In this document: in pieces, positions 1 to 12,769 of the stretch
Numbering within the stretch: position 1 is the first letter of the stretch
Layout of the letters: each line of letters opens with the position of its first letter
Assembly: GCA_012845835.1 (NCBI GenBank)
Contig: JABAKD010000005.1
Location: forward strand, 7,320,655 to 7,384,654
Direction of reading: 5' to 3'
DNA length: 64,000 bases
Origin: Undaria pinnatifida
Taxonomy: Eukaryota > Sar > Phaeophyceae > Laminariales > Alariaceae
Program-made: the position numbers and the translations under genes
Notes under the pieces: generated by a model
Told to the model about the DNA's origin: nothing
Databases searched by the model: none
Seen by the model: the letters and a program-made list of their open reading frames with translations, nothing else

Positions 1-93
1 CCCGAGGTTGATCTCGAGGAAGTCGGTGATACTGAAGTTGCGGTCGAACCTCGTCGACGTCTCCTGGTCCACTCCGAAGAACGAATCGTCGTC
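1..93 (-). CDS. Partial internal exon of an unidentified gene, running off the left edge
   Basis: Read on the minus strand, a clean acceptor ending in CAG (bases 94-96) is followed by 31 open codons up to the window edge. The peptide begins DDDSFFGVDQ and contains TRFDRNFSITDFLE. I do not recognise the family. The exon is credible because a diverged, rearranged copy occurs at 53.4-53.74 kb with the same RFD-x-NFSITDFL core and a DDPFFGAE-like block, so the peptide has been conserved between copies. The upstream exon was not found; an ATG frame at 435-504 minus ends in a good GTAAGT donor but its phase does not fit. It could also be a later exon of the oxidase gene that ends at 3962, but no phase-compatible junction was found. 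Confidence 0.5.
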
Positions 94-1024
94 CTGTTAC
101 CGAAACATGTACTAGCGCTCAGAGGGAGAATTAATAACCCGTGCTTTATTGGCCTTACACAGGATCACAACAAAACAGATGAAATGCACGAACTGACGCC
201 CAAATAAAAATTCGCGGGCTCGTTTATAAATATCTTGGGGTGTTGGTTGTAATTCATTGTTTTTGCACAAGTCGGGCAGCTTTCTCATTATTGTTATTTA
301 TTGTTCCTTGGATAATAGCGTGGGAGAATACGGCTGGGCAGGGCTCGGAAAAAAACTCAGATCGGCCGTCCCCGATGCCTTGCTAACGAGACCCCCTCCT
401 CCCTCTTCTTTAGGAGTTGGGTTTACAAACTTACAGACTGACGTGTCCCTTGCCCTCCCCGTCGTGCCCATTGGCACTATTGTGGCGATGATTGCGGCCG
501 ACAATGCTGCATTTCGATATACAAAGTTAGGTCATCAGTGTACTCGTTCGTAGTGTACATATATGGACTTTAGAGACCATAATCCAACACGCCCTCTTGA
601 TGGAAGGCAGTCGCTTGAGAAGCGGTAAAAATGTTAGAACTGACCTAGAAGGTGAACGTTCGGGTAACCATCTTTTCCTGTAGTGTGCGACGAACATACA
701 ACGCGCATGCTTTGCACCATAAGAGGACGATCAATGGCCGCCACGGTCAACCAAAAATAACTCGATATGTACTAAAGCGGTGCTAAACCTCATGGATGCC
801 GATAGCAATCCGCGCAGCAGGATATTGATAGCTACGGCTAACTACGATCTTGTGTGAGTTGATGGTCGGCGGGCTCTCCAGAAACACAAAATAGGCGCTT
901 AGCTTTTGACGCGGTCGAACTAGAAACCCACATTCGCTCTTAATACGTATACAACCAACTTGCGGTTGAAAAACGCTGTGGAGAGGGAGGGATCGGAGAG
1001 GTCGGGCGGTCTCTTTGGCGGTAT
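94..1024. other. No gene recognised
   Basis: The stretch is AT/GC mixed without a convincing exon. It is probably the intron or 5' flank of the exon at 1-93. A short open frame on both strands around 298-553 lacks any recognisable motif. Confidence 0.4.
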
Positions 1025-1269
1025 AGTCATCCCACAGTAGTGTTGCAGCAGAAAGTCCCTGAGCTCCTCACTTGAGGAACTCAATATCTCACCCGAACAT
1101 TGACTTCGAAGACATTCGTTCGCACAACCCAACCAGGCTTCTATGCCTTAGTCAAAAAAGATAATGTACTCGTGAAATTACTTCATTGTCCGGCAGTTCC
1201 TCACATGAGGAGCTCAATCGCCCAGGGACTTCTTGTCGAAAAAGCTGCAACCCCTACCGTGGGATGACT
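1025..1269. mobile_element. MITE, copy A
   Basis: The element begins AGTCATCCCAC and ends with the inverse, GTGGGATGACT. Inside the ends are a second inverted pair (TGCAGC / GCTGCA) and two GAGCTCCTCA-type palindromic boxes. Three further copies of about 250 bp (B, C, D) share this layout. No transposase frame is present, so it is a non-autonomous DNA element. No clear target duplication was seen, so the superfamily is not assigned. Confidence 0.75.
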
Positions 1270-2030
1270 TGTTAACCGAAAAACATGTTAGCGTTGTTGA
1301 CGTTGATTCTCCTAGGCTCGGGGGAAAGGAGGACTGCTGAGGATGCGATATGAACCAACTGACAAGTGGGTTGTTGTCGCCGCCTTTTGTCGTTTTCAGG
1401 GCAACGTCCCGTCTGTGATGTTTTATGCTGGTACACTCTACCTATCTTTTTCATCGGAAAATGGAGAGCGTCTGCGCACTGCAGTTATGACGTTCTTTGG
1501 TTGACCGATTGGACGCAGCTGGTTGTACACGGGGGAAGACTCTGACTAGTGTGGTCGGGCATTATAGGTCTAGGGTTATGCATATAAAAAGTCGGCTGCT
1601 GAAGTCTCTGGAACATTTACAACCAAAGAGGAAGAAAATAAAACGGTGTTGACAATCGTCGAAAGCAGGCACCACACCATCGATTGGGTTTCACCTTGGA
1701 GATGGCATTATCTGTACGGTTGAACGTCTTCATGGAGCAGACGTCGTTGTACTCGTCCCATGTTTGGTCCTCGAACTGTTTGCTGTTGGGCGATGTCAAC
1801 AAACAAAGGCGACAACGGCGGCGATTGCGCACGGAGAAGGAGGATTGGATGCCTTTCATATGAGCGCGTCGAAACGATTTGATCCGATGGCCCGGGGAAC
1901 ATACGAGGGATACTACCCGACGGGTCTTGGCTGCCACACGGCACGAATCGCTAAGAAAACCTAAGATATCAGACATACATAATAGAGGCATTACCTCCAC
2001 ACCGACATGCACCACACCCGTTAACATGGG
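1270..2030. other. Inter-MITE stretch, no recognised gene
   Basis: Long overlapping frames exist on both strands between 1617 and 2078, the longest 153 codons on the minus strand. None shows a motif I can name. The segment lies between two copies of the same MITE family. Confidence 0.3.
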
Positions 2031-2285
2031 AGTCATCCCACGGTAGGGATTGCGTTTATTTAGGCCAAAAAAAGACATACCTCTTGCCGGTTGAGCTCCT
2101 CAAGTGAGGAACTACCGGTTGGTCCGATACTATTACGAGTATGTTTGTTTTAGCACTAGCATGTAGAGAGCAATGGTCGGATGGCACGAGCGAATGCCTT
2201 CGAAGTCACGGTTTTCGTCAGATTTTGCGTTCTTTACGTTGGGAGCCCAGGAACGTCTGCGCTGCACCCCAAGCGTGAGATGACT
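2031..2285. mobile_element. MITE, copy B
   Basis: It starts AGTCATCCCACGGTAGGG and ends with a diverged inverse around GAGATGACT. The body matches copies C and D in the same orientation, including the blocks ACGAGTATGTTTGTTTTAG and the GGTCGGAT-type segment. Copy A is in the opposite orientation. Confidence 0.75.
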
Positions 2286-3129
2286 TATAGACGGCGCGGA
2301 CAAGGGGAAGGGCTGTCCCGCTCTGGCGGGGAAACCCTAAGCACACCCTAGGGCCCTTAGAGTAGGCTATATCCCTACTTCCAGTGAACCTCAACACTAG
2401 CATCTTTTGATGAAAGCGGCGTTCTCTGAAGGAGGGCGGAGGATCGCAGAACGAGCATGTACTCACGCGACAATATCGTAGAGTGTAGTGCGTTAGAATA
2501 AGGACAAGCAACTAAAAACGTCGATATCGCGAGCAGCGGCAATCCAACAGAACAGGTGGTTCAGCTTCAATGCTGAAGCAACGCCCTACGACTACCAAAA
2601 CAACCAATAGTGGTAGTAATTGTAGTGGCGTTACTGATGGGGGGTGGGAGGGAGCGGCGGGGAACGGGGGAGAAGATGGAGGGGCCTGAGGTTGAGGAGG
2701 ACGGGGGATTAGTGCGACGGCGATTTTATCATTGTGCATGCCTATGCATTCCTTACAGTGGTGCAACAACGATGGTCATTATCGCGATCGTGACCAAGGC
2801 TAAAAGGGTTGCGATGACGGTTACAATGACGGTTGCGATGACGATGAACGACCAACGACGACGATCACGGCCGAGAAAACGCTGACGCAACACTGGAGTT
2901 TTCTCTGTATCATAAGCTAATCACCTAATAATTTCATGGGCCCTAAACTGCGTCCGATGCTTTTTGAGTTTTTTGTAATCGAATTAAGCGGCGTTTAAAA
3001 AGCCTAAAAAATCTAATCAACATTTGCCAAGTCGAGCAGATGGGCGAACGGCCTGAAAAAAGAAAGTCAGTCCCAAAATGACCGTACTTGCCCTTAATGC
3101 GGGGCACTGCGGGGCAACAAAAAAAACCG
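2286..3129. other. No gene recognised; G-rich tract
   Basis: Bases 2630-2720 are G/GA-rich, and bases 2800-2870 carry a short GATGACGGTTGCGATGACG-like repetition. No exon or repeat element is supported. Confidence 0.3.
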
Positions 3130-3512
3130 ATTAATCGTTCTCGCCATCACTCAATCCTGATGCTAGGTACTCCCAAGCCTTGACGAATGCTTCTCTATCG
3201 TATTTTACGTCCGGCTCCAACGTTCCCGCTGTCTGCCGCATAATTGACCTGTAATGGCGTACAGTCTACAGTGAAGTCTTTTTCGCCTAAACTGAGGAGT
3301 GTTTGGTTGTAAGCCTGCAATAGACTTTGCCACACTCTCTCCAACGTGCCAGCGTCGTACTTGGCGTATTGCTCGAAGATAGTATTAACCATCTCCTCTA
3401 TCAAGCTGGCGTTCATCCCCCATACCTCAGACTTGATATGTGCAAGTGCCCTCGAATTGCCCAGCGGAATGACCATTGCGATCTCTACCACTATAGCGTA
3501 GCGGTGACCCAA
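3130..3512 (-). pseudogene. C-terminal remnant of a Tc1/mariner-type (DDE) transposase
   Basis: The minus strand reads in one open frame from 3512 down to 3195. It contains LGNSRALAHIKSEVWGMNAS, then an EEMVNTIFEQY helix, then TLERVWQSLLQAYNQTLLSL. This order (LG-x-x-RAL after the last catalytic region, then a helix ending L-x-x-V/L-W-x-S-L) is what the end of Tc1/mariner/IS630-type transposases looks like. The conserved C-terminal tail continues in another frame (VKYDREAFVKAWEYL) to a TAA near 3130, so there is at least one frameshift. The catalytic DDE region upstream was not found. It lies downstream of the last oxidase exon, probably within an intron or 3' flank of that gene. It is too broken to be active. 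Confidence 0.5.
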
Positions 3513-3961
3513 ACATAGGTCGGCACCACGTTCGGGGCGGGGGGGTGTTGCAGGTTGGGTTCATAGTGTTGTGTCGTCTATGTGCAGGACGGGAGGGACG
3601 TGTAAGGTACAGCTTTCTCACTTTCGGATGTTTTTCGAGAATTGTCAAACATCTAAAAAACACTTGAAACAAATGCCGAAAAATCCCAAAATTTGGGGAG
3701 AGGTTTTGAGCCAACTTTGTCAACATCTTCGCATAATATATTCTTCTTATTTTGTTTTTTTCACAATACCAAGTAACATCAAGTACGTCATCTTTAACGC
3801 CGCCGTTGGGGCGCTACAACCTGCGCCCCATATGTTGACTCACTCATGATACAGAAGAAGTATACATGTATCACGCAAAGCATTTGCAACGGAGGCACAC
3901 CGCGGCTCTCTCGCACACACGGGAAAGGGCTATTAACGATACGAATTCGATGCCCGTTCAC

Positions 3962-6900
3962 CTTAAGACGTTGGAAATGCCCAGACTGGAGGCGGGAAAG
4001 TAGAAAATCTCCGCGGCGTAGTTGTCGTTCCACAGGTCCAGCAACGGGTTGGCGCTCCCCCCGGTCCCCGGCAACTTTCCGTGTCCAAGGAAGATGTCCC
4101 GTGCGCGGCACTTATGGTCGGTCACCCGAACCGCAGTACGTGCGGCGTCCAGTTGGAACGTAAATGCTGCGGGTGCACACGGCCGCAGAAAACCCACGGA
4201 AACGATGAAGCAAGCGGAGGCTGCAGGCTAGGGCGAATGCTATGGCAGAGGTGCACATTTATTTTCTGAGGCTCCCCACTTTTCGGAAATAATTTCGTCG
4301 AAACACAAATGTCTCACCTATCATGAGTCGTATTTTGTGAAACATAATTTATCTACGGATTCAGAACGATTGGGGCATCTTAGGTGGAACCTACAGTATT
4401 TAATTTGGCGACGATGGAGGGCGACGAAGGAGGTTTCCTCGATCGACCGACGCGTGTGTGAAAAATACGTAATACTTCCGACAGCACGAACCATGCTTAA
4501 CGCTCAACACCACGGCCTTGCTCGGCTAGTATGCATGCTCGTTCTTGGAATATGAATTCTGAACTCCATACATTCTGAAGCATGTGCTTGTTGTGAAAAG
4601 ATGACCAAGCGATAAATTCGCCCGCTCTGGTCACTCTCTCTTGTTTTCTCTGCTTTTTTTCTTCTCTTCTTCGTTTCCGCATGTGAGCGCCTTTTCTTCC
4701 TATCTCGTTTCTCCCGTCATCACAAGAGTTCTTCACAGTTACTTGGTGCCAACTCTGCATCTCTTCTCACAGAGACAGAGCTTCGACACTCAATGTTTCG
4801 ACACCCACATACGGTAACCCCGAGGAGGCCGAAGTGGACGATCGATTGTGCGAATTCCTCGGGGTTGTCTTCCCTGCTGAAGTTCACGTGAGTTCCGTCC
4901 CACGTGATGATGCCAGTCTTGACGACATAGTCGCAGATGGTCTGACGAAACGCAGCACAAAGTCAAGGGAGACCGCTGAAATAGTAAATATCTAGTACCA
5001 GGTGCTAGGGTAGGCAAGAGGGAACCCTTTACATTGTGCTGGTCCTGGTTGTTCGCGCTGCTTGCGGCGCACAAGTAAGTGGTAAACCCTAGGTGGTCAA
5101 GCCTATGTCACGCGCCAATGCGGTATCCCTGCAGCGTTGCTACAACCACGTCGTGCAGGGGCAACGCCTAAACCATGTCGTACGGGGTAGTCTCGTTGTT
5201 GCACGATACACGCGAGGGGGGCTTAGCCTCGTTTCAATCGGCCTGTGCGGAGGTGTCGCCCCTATCGGCTCGTTGTATAAAAAATGCGACTGTCTGGCAA
5301 GGCAGGCGCCTCTCACTGCGCATAACTCTGGGGATTAGGGATGTTGTTTTTTGCGCCTTGGACAGTGAAGTGTACCCCAAATTCACCATAAGTAAATGAG
5401 CCCGACCATCACGAAGCTGTTGTTACAACATATGCCACGATCGCTACGTACTTTAACGTATCGCGAATCAAGACCTTCCTTGCGGTGGGGGCAACAATTC
5501 CTTGCCTGAGTTTTGCCTGTGCCGTGGCAGGCGGAGTTGACGAGGCCTCCGTACGTTACCGTTTCTGTGTTAGCGTCGGACGGCAGGGACATTCCCCTCC
5601 ACTCGCCCCTGAGGCGGCACTCAAAAGACGCAAACGACATGAGTAAGGATGTTGGCTGCACCCTGGTACCGTGTGTCCACGGCAATGACGGCAGAGTGAG
5701 CGGGGCATCATCGACGTGCACGCCCGACGGGTAAATATTGCAATGGGTGAACATAAGCATGCACATCTGAAGGACAAACACAAACACCAGTTCAACGGTT
5801 GAACTAAACTCGATGTAGACATCGTTCGCCACGACGGCCCGACAATGCACTTGTGCGAAACTCCACCAAACGCAGCGTCGAATGCTTGAGAACATCAAAC
5901 GCCTTCCCATGCAACAAAGCATCATGATGGGTGTGGATGACATACATACAGGTTATTATCTGGCCCCAGGCTCCGTGAAGCGACCAACCGTATAAACGAG
6001 GGCTATCGTCCGACAGGGTTATCTGAACAAGCATGTCTTGCTACGTGTTTTCGCTAGCCACTCCTGAGAATGCATGGATTGCGTGTGCTACTAGTTTTAT
6101 GGCTGCTATTGCAGTCCCAAGGTATTGAAAGAAAGGCCAAGAAACCGCCGTTTAGCGATATCGTCTTCCTCGGATGCGGAACTAAATGAATGCCAACTGA
6201 CGGGGCTATGGTCTCCCTCGGATTGGAAGTTTCACAGTCTAGACGAATTACGGCCAGTGGTAACAATTCGGTTCCGCTCACCTTTCTTTCGAATCGCAAA
6301 ACGTCGCTAGCTGGCCGGTCGTTACTCCGGGTCCGATTGTAACCTGTCCGCAGGACGGTTTCTTTTTTAAGCGATTGATAAGCCGTTGGAGTCATAAACA
6401 GGGTTGGTTAGCAGCAGGAAGCAGAGGGACCGAGAAAAAAACACAAAAGCGTTTGTCGCAGCCACGCCAAGCATCTGGACACGCTTTTCTCTACAGTAAG
6501 TAGCTGCGCAGGACCTGATTGAGGTGGAACCACCAACCACCCGAAGAGACATGCTGGCGGCGTCAACAGCATATCAAGGCTATGGCAGGAGGGGGACACC
6601 CCCATTGGCCGAATTTGAGGCACTATCAATAGCACGAGTGAGTCTGTACCTCACTGAAAAAAGTCTTTACGCAAAGTTTAAGCGCAGCGTGGCTTACCAT
6701 TCCACTGCTGATTCATGTCTCAGAATGAAAAGAGCACTACCACTGGTATAGCTTAAGGTCACACAGGAACAGGGGGGCCACTCGCGCGAGCGACCTCGAG
6801 CCATCGTGAAAAATGGTCCCACAAATGTGACGCTCCTACCGTCGCCTTGGTGAGGAGTAGTCATTAGCCATTAGTAGTCATTAGTACCGATTCTCTCTGC

Positions 6901-9511
6901 GAGGGTCGTTAGCCGGACTTCGCATGTTCGCTTTGCTGAGCGGGCCAGCCGGCGTCAGCGCTACTGTACGATGGGCGGTCCTTTGGTGAGTTTTGCTTTG
7001 CTGGCTGAGGTGCATGATTTTCGACAGATTGATCGACGAAGAAAACCGAAACAGCAACAAACCGTCGGAGGCCAGAGGGGGGTGAGGGCGGCCAAATCAA
7101 CATGCGCCACGACATTAGCCTGGCCCCTTACAGAGCATTGCCGTCCCGGTGTGGTGGCAATTCGACACCTTCCCTGCACCGCCTTGAGAAGGGGCCATGG
7201 CGTGGTTGCCCTTGCCTCAGGATTTTGTAGTACGAGACACGGGCCCAATGGGGTCTGTACGAAAGGCAACATTCCTATGGTCGGCAGAAAGAAAAACTCG
7301 CGTTGCTACATTGCTACAGGCGGGGTAGGGGTGCCTTCGGTAAGCAAAAGAGCTTCCTCAAAACCGCTGATGCCGATTTCATTGCTGCTGCTACTGCTAC
7401 TGCTGATATGCTATTTATGTTTGGGCGTCTCTGGCGAGTCAATGCATGTTTTTTTGGTTGTACGGCATTTTCGCCCCCGGGTTTCGTGAGGTATTGTAAC
7501 AACAAGCGGTCCCAGATCATCACCTGGGTTGGGTTCTTGGTAGCGCTCCAAATGATCTTGTTGAGCCCCCTGGTGTCCAGCAGCCAGGCACCGTTGTCGG
7601 CGAACAGGGAGCTCCACGAGTGGCTTGCGCCCATGCACCGAACGCTGGGCGTTGAAGACATCCCCCTCGCCTGACGGGTACACACCACATACGGTAAAGG
7701 CATTCTATCATACGTGCAACACCCATCATTCATTGTTTTGCTCTATTTGGTTTGTTTCGCTTCGTTTTACGTTTCTTGTGTGCACACAAGCTATTTCCAA
7801 TGCGTTCTTTTGCTGAACCTTACGTCACGCAACATCCTTCTTCCCTTTGTCCATGCCTATTTCCTGCCCCTTGCATGTTTTTCAAGTTGTGGGTTTAATC
7901 AACGCCTCGTCACTCCTTCCGCTCGCCGATATTCATCGCTCGGTCTTGATTAAACTGAGCTCGAGCTGCCTGAGCAGATGTCGCCGGGGTGGTTGGTCAA
8001 CTTCGCCCTCGCGGAAATGCATGCATTCGACGAACGCAACGGGCCAGCTTTAATCGCGTGTTTTCTCGCAATAATAGGAGTTTTTCGTGCCGTAGCTCCT
8101 CGAGCTTTGCCATCGCCTTTCGCAGACGAGCGTCGTGTCGCGTTGAAACTGTTATCGAAAACTCATAGAAGACGAACTACTATTAATAGCTCACCGGGCC
8201 TACGAGGAGAGCTAATTCGCTCGATATGCCATCGACTTCCCTCACGCAGAAAAGGTGTTTTTTTTTTTTAATTTTGTCCGCAAACTAACGCTGGAATGCG
8301 AGTTATGCTGGGCCAGTGATAGCCCGTTCAGCACAACGGTGAAGCACAAGAGTTCGGTCGACAGGAGCGCAGCGCAGAGTTGAGAGAGGGCGCTCAAGAA
8401 GTGAAGGAACGCCGGAACCACCTGAACCGCTTTGGACTTGGAGGGGGTGGCACCGTCAAGAAGTCCTCAGGGGTGAAAACCGGCTCTGAACTTGTATCTT
8501 GCCCAAGTGTACCATCCATCCAGTTTCCACATGCCGTCACTTCTACGCGAGCTGACTTAATTCCCGTCCCATTCGCTCTGCATGGGAGTTGTCCCCTCGG
8601 GAACAACGGACAACTATTTCACACCCCCGTGGTGGATCTCGACTACCTGGTAGATGCTTTCAATCTACCTCGGCCAAACAAGTGAGGTCAAGCGCATAAT
8701 AGGATGGATGCCAGCAAGGATATACACCGAGCGCTTACAACATGCAGCAGCCCTGTTGCGATGGAGGCTAAATGTTTCCAATCGAACGAGAAACGGAGGC
8801 AATTTCCAAACTCACATATATATGCGTGCGCCGTGGTCGTAGGTAAACAGAGGCGTTCTTCTAGGCGGGCGATGTGACAATCCCAAGATCCCTAAACGCG
8901 TACTCAATCCCCCACGTACCTTTGCAAGAATTCTCTTCACACGCCAAATAGACGTCGGCCGCAGTACCTTGGCAGGAGCCGTTTGGACAGAACCAGCCCA
9001 GTTTTTGAACTCCCCGACCTTGCTTACGGCGCGAAACTCTTGATCCTCTGCAAGCTTGTCACCTGAACCAGACCCTACGGATGAGCGTGCGAATGTAACT
9101 CCGTCAGGTCCACCCTCTTGTGCGTCACGCTAGACGATAACACGCTTTGGGCACTAATCTTGGGGGGACGGCATCCTGCTGCAGGGGTTGGTGGGCTTCC
9201 GTAACGCTTTCACTTTAATCTTCGCCGTGGTGAAGCACGTGCCTGCGACGATAGAGAAGCTAAAGCTCCAGAGGTCGCGTTGGGAAACGCGGGACCATCC
9301 CGTCGTTTTTTTTCTTCTTCCTGAAGTGTGCGCGTGCCGAGGTCAGTAAAGCGCGAATACAGTTGACCTTGTTTCGCGCTCGGGTGCGCTCGGCGATATT
9401 GACCGGTGTACGGATCAGCGCTGTTGCCAACCAACCACCCAAATACACAGCGTATGCTTGTACAAATGATCGTTTTTTACTATCTAGAGAGGGCAGGGCA
9501 GTCACTGTCAC
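3962..9511 (-). CDS. FAD-linked lactone oxidase (D-arabinono-1,4-lactone / L-gulonolactone oxidase type), multi-exon, 3' end not found
   Basis: Reconstructed minus-strand exons are 9511-9368 (tentative, ATG and a hydrophobic stretch), 9129-8920, 7670-7524, 5608-5506, 4941-4809 and 4166-3962. In order they give: a pre-FAD segment (NWAGSVQTAPAKVLRPTS); the FAD-binding core VRCMGASHSWSSLF, whose His-Ser sits where this family attaches flavin, followed by LLDTRGLN; ETVTYGGLVNSACHGTGK; TICDYVV; then FGLLGVTV joining FTFQL; and WNDNYAAEIFYFPASSLG. Junctions are mostly GT-AG and in phase. The donor at 5505 is GC (GCAAGG). A short exon between 7524 and 5608, of length 2 mod 3, was not located, nor was the C-terminal substrate domain. 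The family oxidises aldonolactones in ascorbate-type synthesis; the exact substrate cannot be read here. Identity is fairly sure, borders less so. Confidence 0.75.
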
Positions 9512-12471
9512 TATCGCTCACTTCTCCCCCCCCGTGGCTGGGTTCTTCCCTAACGTTGAACGTTCTGGCATGGTCAACAACTGCCGCTTCTGATGCTTCC
9601 ACACCAACGCTGCCCAAAGAATTTTGCATTTACCTTTACGACGGGCGGCAGTCCAGCCACAAAGCTTGCCCCCAAGGCTGGTCGACACGACTGCAAAAAG
9701 AAAAAACATACGGCAAGATGGTGGAGAGAGGCGCTGGGGGTGCTGCAGTGCTGAACAAATGAAAGCACAAAGGGCGGTATCGATCTTGCCCCAGTGGCAA
9801 CAAGTGCTCCCGTCTGGCAGCAGTTCAACGAGCTTTGCCAAACCTTCTTTATATTTTTGGCGGCCGGCTCTACGACACATGCTGGGCGGCGAGGTGCAAA
9901 ATTTATCGCGCTTCTAATCGACAGTTCAAGTCATTGTCGATTTGCGATGCCGTAACATACAACGTTCATTAGTTAGACTGCTGCGAGTAATTGCACCATG
10001 AGCGTGCGTGGCACCTGGTATTTTAATTTTCAAATGGGAATGTCGGTCTTGTGTGGTAGCAAAAGCATCCAGTGTATATACACCAATGACTTATCTCGTC
10101 TGCTGATGCCGAAAACACGCTACACGCGTACCTGACTCCACTTTCGCGACGTCATCGCCCAGACTCAGAGCGGGCGGGCCATCGATGCTTTCCTCTTCAT
10201 CGCAAAACTTGCAGATTGCAGACGACAGTTATTTCCGATCATCCCCGAACATCGTGACACACGACAATGACGGTGTTAGGAACGGCCAAGGCATGACATT
10301 AGACTAGAGAGTAAACCTCAGAACCACGATTTTGGCGAAGACAGGGCTATGATTTTGTACATGTGATGGTGCGGTAGTTTTGTTTTACGTCACAATATGA
10401 CCAAGTAGGCGTGTGTAACCAAGCAGAGACTGGTATTACACAGGACGTTGACAGCTAACCTCATACTGCCTCCTAAAATGAACCAACTGGGTTACTTCGG
10501 CCTTTCATGACCTACTCCAGGTATACTGGTACGCTTGACTACTACTGTACATGGTGAGTAGGGTTACGTTTTGGGGCTCGCGTTACTGAGTAATCAGAAG
10601 TGGACCTGGTTTGTGTTCACGGATGTAGTATCGATTTTGGAGCAGAAGTGCTTTTGTGCGCATCTCGTGGTACTGAAAATGCACAATTGCAGTTAGAGGG
10701 GCACGAGCAGCCACATATCGTCCAAACCCCCTTCCAAGTCTGACCGAAAGCCGTGCCACTGTTCTAAGCAGAGTATCGCTCATATCTGTAGCAATGAAGC
10801 GGACTACGGAACGGTTGCCCCTTTGATCCACTTTCTAGGTATCTCGATCCCATTGACCGCGTATTGAAACTTGTGTATTCGACAATGAGAGCGCACCTTC
10901 CGCAAAATAGCCTTGCTGTGCGCGCCGGACCACCTCGCATCCCATTTCGACAACTCCTGTGCTGGCATGGGCTTCAGTGGAGCACTTGTCGCGGTAGTGC
11001 TTGCGAATAATCCTTTTACTGCTCTTACACCTGCCACAAGTAAACGTGAGCACTGGAGAGTCCGCAGGGCGGGTATATAGTTGGGCAATGCTAGCTACTA
11101 GGTACGGCCTGCGCTACCGTGGTGCCCTAATGCAACTGACACATGTTGCCGTGGTGCCCTCGTGCAACTCGCCGCCACTGCTGCCACGAATACGTTGCTG
11201 CATCGGTGCTTCCGGCCCGCTATTTTCGTCGGTGATTGCTCAGATGGAGCAGAAGGACTCTCTACCCAATACGTTGCACCAGGTATGTAGACTATGTGCT
11301 TCGTGCGGCAATACCGCACCCGAACATATACCTCCACGCGGTCACCCGAGCATATTGCCCAGGGAAGTACGAAATGCAACCTCGACGACATAACCGTTCA
11401 ACAACGAGAGAACATGTCGTCCCGAGGCAAAACGGCGGCGGCGGAGGTGATCAATGTTTCGAGCTAGGTATCGACGGAGAGATCACTACGTTTGCCTCGA
11501 AAACGTACACTAAAAATACAGCAGTAGCAGAGCCATTACGCACGAACGAATGCAATGCCTAGCCGCTCGCCGTCGACGAAAGTGGAGTGGCACAGTAACT
11601 AAGTCAGTTGGGAGTCGGCTTCGCCGCAACACAACTGCATAAGCTCTCCTGCAACAGATTTCTTCGGAAGAACAGTAGCAAAGCCCCCTCGAGGAGTTGC
11701 CAAGGGGGCAGCGCTCGTGACTCTCTCCGCCCTGCGCTTGCCCTCGGTGAGCTCGAAAGGGGTCTTCCGGTCGGATGTTCAAGTCTGGATTCAACGATGA
11801 GGATCGTTGACTCGGTATTACCGATCTCGCCAAGTCACCAGGCAGGCCGAGTTTGAGAAGAAATTAGGTTGATATTGATGCATTAGGCACAACATATCTA
11901 TTGTAACAGCTGCCACGCATTAGCTGTACTTTCGGTATCGGTTATCTCGAAGCCGGCAAACGCTCGGCAGGTGTTTTTGGGATTAATGCAACAACGCCGC
12001 CTGGGGGAGTACAAGAGTAACGGATGGTTAGCAAGTGTTTTAGTTCATTGAGGACCTCTACAATATATCACCGAGGGGCTGAACCTTAGCGTATGAGGGT
12101 CAGAGTCATTGTTAAATGGTTATTATGTATGTGTAGAATGGGTGATATGCTACACTAGAGTCGGCCTGCGGAGTCGCTGGTTGGTTGTACAGTGGTAAGA
12201 CAGTAGTCTAGAGAGTAGGCCACAGCAACACATCATCACAACAAGCTACTATTCGTATTAATACTGCGGCGGTACACCAACCAGTGCGGCGCACCAAATG
12301 ATTGTCGTACGGTACAACCAAAGTACCTCGTAAAATCTAAACCCTAAAAAGACTTACGGACGAACGAAGGTCACAAGGACGGTCAGGTGTTATTTTCTTG
12401 CGGGTTTCGTGCTTTGTTTTGTTCGTTCGAGTTGCGTGTCAAGCATGTGCTCGTAGCACACTCTTTCACTG
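9512..12471. other. No gene recognised
   Basis: The first part should contain the 5' flank of the oxidase gene. Frames on both strands at 10.8-11.4 kb reach about 130 codons but show no recognisable domain. A minus-strand frame at 10835-11053 has a C-x-x-C start and exon-like composition, which is not enough to call. Confidence 0.3.
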
Positions 12472-12723
12472 AGTCATCCATCAGTAGGGGTTGTACTTTT
12501 TGGGCCAAGCATCTCTGGCAGGTTGATCTCTCAAGCCTGGAACCATCGGTTAGCATGACATACATTTTCGAGTATATTTGTGTTTTGGGACTTAATAGCG
12601 CCTAGGCATGTTGGTCGGGTTGCCCGAACGAATGTCGTCAAAGTCATGCTGCGGGTGAGATATTGAGCTCCTAATGTTAGGAGCTCATAAAATTCGCTGC
12701 ACCCCTAGGAGCGTGGGATGGCT
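12472..12723. mobile_element. MITE, copy C
   Basis: It starts AGTCATCCATCAGTAGGGG and ends near GCGTGGGATGGCT. Internally it shares TTTTTGGGCCAAGC and GGTGAGATATTGAGCTCC with copy D. The diverged ends suggest an older insertion than copy A. Confidence 0.75.
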
Positions 12724-12769
12724 CCCCTCTTTCTTGTGTTGATCTCTTACCTGGAACGAGAACGCCATT

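Noticed and set aside
435..504. First exon (ATG, GTAAGT donor) of the gene at 1-93
   Set aside because: Joining in that phase gives a stop at the junction, so the link is not supported.
3195..3512. C-terminal exon of the lactone oxidase gene
   Set aside because: First read as the oxidase substrate domain, but TLERVWQSLLQAYN and LGNSRAL fit a Tc1/mariner-type transposase better, and no splice phase joined it to the exon ending at 3962.
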